64,000 nucleotides of DNA from the NCBI GenBank assembly GCA_963210315.1, contig OY723261.1, positions 310,001 through 374,000 on the forward strand. Reading direction: 5' to 3'. This document shows, one piece after another, positions 60,866 through 64,000 of the stretch (positions are counted from its first letter, which is position 1; the number at the start of each line of letters is the position of its first letter). Below the pieces are notes generated by a model. That model saw only the letters and a program-made list of their open reading frames with translations. It was not told where the DNA came from and did no database searches. The translations under genes were made by a program, and so were the position numbers. This DNA is from Rhynchopus euleeides (taxonomy: Eukaryota > Euglenozoa > Diplonemea > Diplonemida > Diplonemidae).

Positions 60866-61621
60866 CGTGGCATTGTTTGACCGAATCGGTTGTGTAAGTG
60901 TGTAGCCCCCTCCGCCCTCTGTCCCTCCCCCCAGGGTGGTGTGTGGAGGCGAGAAGCGCAAACAGCAGCAATGCAGGCATAGCAAAAAGTGGATCCCTGC
61001 AGGTAGACCCTCGGGGTACATCCCTATCATCGGGTCACCTGAAATTTCCCAATTTGAAAATCTGCAACAAGGCAACACGGGATGGGATGGGGCACATGAC
61101 CTGCACAGGGATGGGGGGCAGAGGGCAGGGGGTGGGGTTGTGGTTGGGGTCATGGCATTTGATTACTTGAGCTTTATTGCTCGAATTTCGCACAAGAAAC
61201 CTCCTCACTTGGCCGATTTTCTCCCACAACAAGGTCCGGCTTCCACAACTCGGATTTGGAGTTGTGTAAGCCGGAGCAAACCTCATTTGCTTGATTTTTG
61301 GGGTCACATGAGTGAGAATTCGGGGCGAAACGTCGCGATTTTCTCACGACTGTCTTCGAAAATGGACAGTTCCAGACCACCAGGACCCGATTATGGGCCC
61401 AGACAAGTTTGGGTCAATAGTTTGGGCGAAATTTCGCCAAGGCCAAAAAACAGCCATTTTCCGGAAATTCCGGGACCCGTTTTAACGCGTTTTAGGGCCC
61501 AAAATAGGCTCAAAACTCAAAAATTCCTTCGAAATCGGGCTCAAACGTCCAAAATAGGACCCCCCCGAAAAAAAAATTTGAAAAGGGTCCCCCTATACAC
61601 TCTGGGTTCTGGACAATAATT

Positions 61622-61795
61622 CACGGGTTCCCGGGCCGGGTACCCGGGCGGGTACCCGCCGGGTACCCGGCCGGATACCGGGATCCGGGTACCCGGATCC
61701 CGGTATCCGGTGGTATCCGGGGGGTACCCCCGGGTACCCGGCGGACCACCCGGCCGGGTACCCGGAGGCGGGAACCCGGGTACCCGCCGGGAGGT
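61622..61795. repeat. GGGTACCC palindrome cluster, right
   Basis: About 170 bp of CGGGTACCCG, CGGATACCG and GGATCC variants, the same family as 59755-59815 but longer. Confidence 0.75.
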
Positions 61796-62250
61796 GAAGA
61801 CCGCGTCGTGAACCCAAGACCTAAGCAGAACCCTCTCGGAAGAGGGCTGGGGGGTGTTCTCTTCCACACTCAAGATTCCCACCCCCCCCCACCCCCCCGA
61901 CGCCCTTTGGGGACAAAATACGGACTCTAAGGAGAGAGAGAGAGAGGGAGGGCGGGGGGGGGGGGGGGTGTGACGGGACAAAAGAGAAGAGTTAACGAAT
62001 GATAGTGTAACACCACGGCATCTCACTCGGTAGCTTGTCATCCCCACCCCACCCCCACCCCCACGTCCTCTATTCATACCCCCGCGCGCTCTCTCTCTCT
62101 CTCTGGGTAACACCAATACAGACTACAAATCAAATAGGTACACGGTCGGCGTCGAGAGAGCCTCTTCCTGCTGTCTCATTGTCTCTCACTCGCTCTCTTC
62201 TTCGCCGCCAAATCTAAACCACCCCTGCCCCTACCCCACCCCACACCCCA

Positions 62251-63645
62251 TCACCCAAACGCGGCCTGCGAGTGTATGCCACCCCACGACGCCATGCGCT
62301 CCGATGTGAGAGCCACCTCGGCACGCAACCAGGCGAGTGGGGTGGAGCAGAATGCCTTCAGCGAACCCCTACATTTGGCCTCCTCGGCGAGAATCCTGCG
62401 GCGGGCGGCATCCTCATGCGGTGCGATAGAGCAGGCTGCCGCGGCAACCACGCTGGGGTCGTGCACCGGGTGGCGCGGCGCAGCCGCAACGAGCAGGGGC
62501 GCGGGTGCTGCTGCTGCTGCTGCGGGCTTCCACATCTGGTCCTTCAGGGTGCGCTCCTCCTTGCGCCTCTGCTTGATCTTCGCCAGCTCGTCGGCTGCCG
62601 CCTGAAGCGAGGCGATAGTCCTGTCGCGCGAGCCCAGCTGCAGGCGGAGCCGCGCCGTGTCCTCCTCCAGCCTGCCTGCGCGCAGGTCCGCTGCACGCTC
62701 GCGCTCTGCCCGGGAGCACCGGACAGCCTCCAGCTCGCACATCATGTCGGCAATCTGCTCCTTGAGGTCGATGACTGATGCCTTGTCATTAATGCTCGCG
62801 GTGCGAGCGAGGTGGAGCTCTTCGCGCAGCGCGGCGATGCTGTGCCCCGCATCCTCCGCCTGCTGCTGTGCCTCGGAGGCACGCAGCTGCGCGCCTGCCG
62901 CCTCGGCGCGCGCGTCCTCCGCATCGCGGCGTGCGCTGTGGAGCTGGCTGTTCAGCGCCTCGATCTCCGCAGACTGCGACGCCACGACGCGCTCCCTCTC
63001 GCTGGCCTCCGCCAGCTGCTGCTGCATGTCCAGCAGCTGTGCGCGCATCGCCTCCACAGCACGCGCCTGCTGTGCCTGCTGCGCCTGTGCCTGCGGGCTC
63101 GGCAGGGCGTGCACCGGCGACGGCGGTGCCGGGTTGTGCTGCTGGTATGTCTGCACAGGCCGCACGGGCGACGGAGGGGGTGCCTGGGCCTGCTGCCGCA
63201 CCACGGGGGACGCCGGTTCCACCCGCCGCGCCGGCACCAGGGGCCTGGTGCTGCTGCTGGGGGGCGGCGGCACCTCCTGGCTGGGCTGCCGCACACCGCC
63301 ACCCCCTGCCACCCCTGCCCAGGCGGGCAGCACGCCGTCCGCCGCGACAAACAGGAACTCGCCGTTCTCAAAGGAGGCCTGGGAGGACAGCGGCGTGTCG
63401 AGCGCCAGGGCAGGGGTGAGCTCGATAGCGGCAGGCGGACCCTTCCACTTCGTCGCTGCGGCCTTCGACACCACCTTATAGGCAGCGCAGGATGGGGCAC
63501 ACGCGGCGCCCGCACCCAGCTTCTCGCAGACCTTCGTGAGGGAGGCAGCCAGGGGGTCGTCCAGGCTTGAGATGGACACGACCTTCTTGTCCTTCGGCAG
63601 CCACACGGTGCCCCCACGGCAGCCGATGAGGCGGAGCACCACCAT
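62251..63645 (-). CDS. Coiled-coil protein with an N-terminal globular domain (464 residues)
   Basis: Unknown function. Residues 1-110 form a small domain (MVVLRLIGCRGGTVWLPKDK through FENGEFLFVAADGV) whose alternating strands could be a beta-grasp-type fold; this is only a shape impression. A Pro/Gln-rich linker follows. Residues about 190-375 are coiled coil rich in Ala, Glu and Arg (MRAQLLDMQQQLAEASERER). The C-terminal 90 residues include FCSTPLAWLRAEVALTSERM. A textbook acceptor (CCCCCTTCGCAG/GAGAGACC) sits 26 bases before the ATG at 63645, fixing that start rather than the longer in-frame one at 63765. A cytoskeletal or centriolar role is possible. Confidence 0.68.
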   Translation of the reverse strand: MVVLRLIGCRGGTVWLPKDKKVVSISSLDDPLAASLTKVCEKLGAGAACAPSCAAYKVVSKAAATKWKGPPAAIELTPALALDTPLSSQASFENGEFLFVAADGVLPAWAGVAGGGGVRQPSQEVPPPPSSSTRPLVPARRVEPASPVVRQQAQAPPPSPVRPVQTYQQHNPAPPSPVHALPSPQAQAQQAQQARAVEAMRAQLLDMQQQLAEASERERVVASQSAEIEALNSQLHSARRDAEDARAEAAGAQLRASEAQQQAEDAGHSIAALREELHLARTASINDKASVIDLKEQIADMMCELEAVRCSRAERERAADLRAGRLEEDTARLRLQLGSRDRTIASLQAAADELAKIKQRRKEERTLKDQMWKPAAAAAAPAPLLVAAAPRHPVHDPSVVAAAACSIAPHEDAARRRILAEEAKCRGSLKAFCSTPLAWLRAEVALTSERMASWGGIHSQAAFG

Positions 63646-63671
63646 CTTGCCCGGGAGGCCCAAGGTCTCTC

Positions 63672-63673
63672 CT
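63672..63673 (-). promoter_or_regulatory. Predicted spliced-leader acceptor of the coiled-coil gene
   Basis: The minus strand has a (CA)n/C-rich tract, then CCCCCTTCGCAG, with exon sequence GAGAGACC following. Confidence 0.55.
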
Positions 63674-64000
63674 GCGAAGGGGGTGTGGTGTGTGTGTGTG
63701 TGTGGCAGCTGAGGGGCTGGTGGGATGGGGTAAAGGAGGTGTGACGTGCAGTCTTGCGGGCTCAATACCCTCCCCCCAGCAGCAAAAAGGGTGGGGTGGA
63801 TATGGGAGGGCGTGGGGGATGAGGAGGGGTGTCGGGGTACTGTCTTGTCGGTTCAGAGGGATAATAATCAATGCATCAATCGTGCGCGCGTGAGGTCCTC
63901 TCGTTTTGTTTTCTTGGTATCGGAGGGCATCGGAGCCTTGGCAGAGGTGAAGGCCAGGCTATGGTGATACCGCTCGCTTTATGTTCCTCTTTCTTGTGGC
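63674..64000. other. Upstream flank, nothing recognised
   Basis: C/A-rich polypyrimidine-like tract on the minus strand, then unremarkable sequence to the window edge. No gene was supported. Confidence 0.4.

Larger units (their letters stand above)
59453..62250. other. 2.8-kb intergenic region with palindrome clusters and hairpins
   Basis: Contains a G-run (59706-59720), two clusters of GGGTACCC palindromes (59755-59815 and 61622-61795), two similar hairpins (59835-59876 and 59910-59952), and plus-strand open segments at 60.08-60.87 kb. None is a confirmed gene. Confidence 0.5.

Noticed and set aside
1..64000. tRNA, rRNA or spliced-leader RNA genes
   Set aside because: I scanned by eye for T-loop/anticodon-type patterns and SL-like units and found none convincing; a covariance search would be decisive.

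Overview
The window is nuclear DNA of a unicellular eukaryote. Every well-supported host gene lies on the minus strand, a 62-kb one-way array. Most open reading frames are long and strongly GC-biased at third positions. Many are preceded, just upstream of the chosen ATG, by a C/T-rich tract ending in AG. That is the look of polycistronic transcription with spliced-leader trans-splicing. Short GT-AG cis-introns are also present: 44, 52, 55 and 71 bp are well supported, and a few others are likely. Nearly all start with GTATG. Trans-splicing-like starts, one-way arrays, some cis-introns and much repeat DNA together point to Euglenozoa, most likely a diplonemid. A trypanosomatid would have almost no introns, and a dinoflagellate would be expected to use non-canonical splice sites. 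The assignment is an inference from architecture, not from a database match.

Layout, left to right. 1.2-10 kb: WASH-complex subunit FAM21, an unknown protein, tRNA 2'-phosphotransferase and a ubiquitin-specific-protease-like protein with a CaaX end. 10.2-12.5 kb: a transposon (element A) with long terminal inverted repeats (TIRs) and decayed cargo. 12.8-15.2 kb: a small spliced gene starting MGC, plus decayed coding remnants. 16.5-21.3 kb: three secreted enzymes in a row (lipoxygenase-like, cathepsin L, AA10 polysaccharide monooxygenase). 22.8-28.7 kb: a 1976-codon ankyrin/F-box-like protein. 31.6-37.2 kb: a broken astacin paralogue and a complete multidomain astacin. 37.2-41.2 kb: repeats. 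41.2-51.5 kb: coiled-coil/PDZ protein, ubiquitin-like-domain protein, membrane cyclophilin and motor-only kinesin. 51.9-57.4 kb: a mobile-element cluster (intact two-ORF element B, Mutator-like element D nested in a dispersed repeat, TA-flanked element C). 57.6-63.6 kb: a membrane protein ending in two PBZ-like zinc fingers, GGTACCC palindrome clusters, and a coiled-coil protein.

The most novel item is the element family A/B plus a 62-bp mini-copy. All start with CACGGTG, are flanked by apparent 2-bp duplications, and (A and B) carry the same two unrecognised genes. The downstream gene encodes C2H2 fingers in the intact copy, where the two ORFs overlap by ATGA. No known transposase was recognised in either.

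Functional themes are secretion and breakdown of polymers (peptidases, LPMO), endosomal sorting (FAM21), ubiquitin biology (USP-like, UBL, F-box-like) and cytoskeleton (kinesin, coiled-coil/PDZ). Neighbouring genes need not be functionally related, because one-way arrays of this kind are not operons in the bacterial sense.
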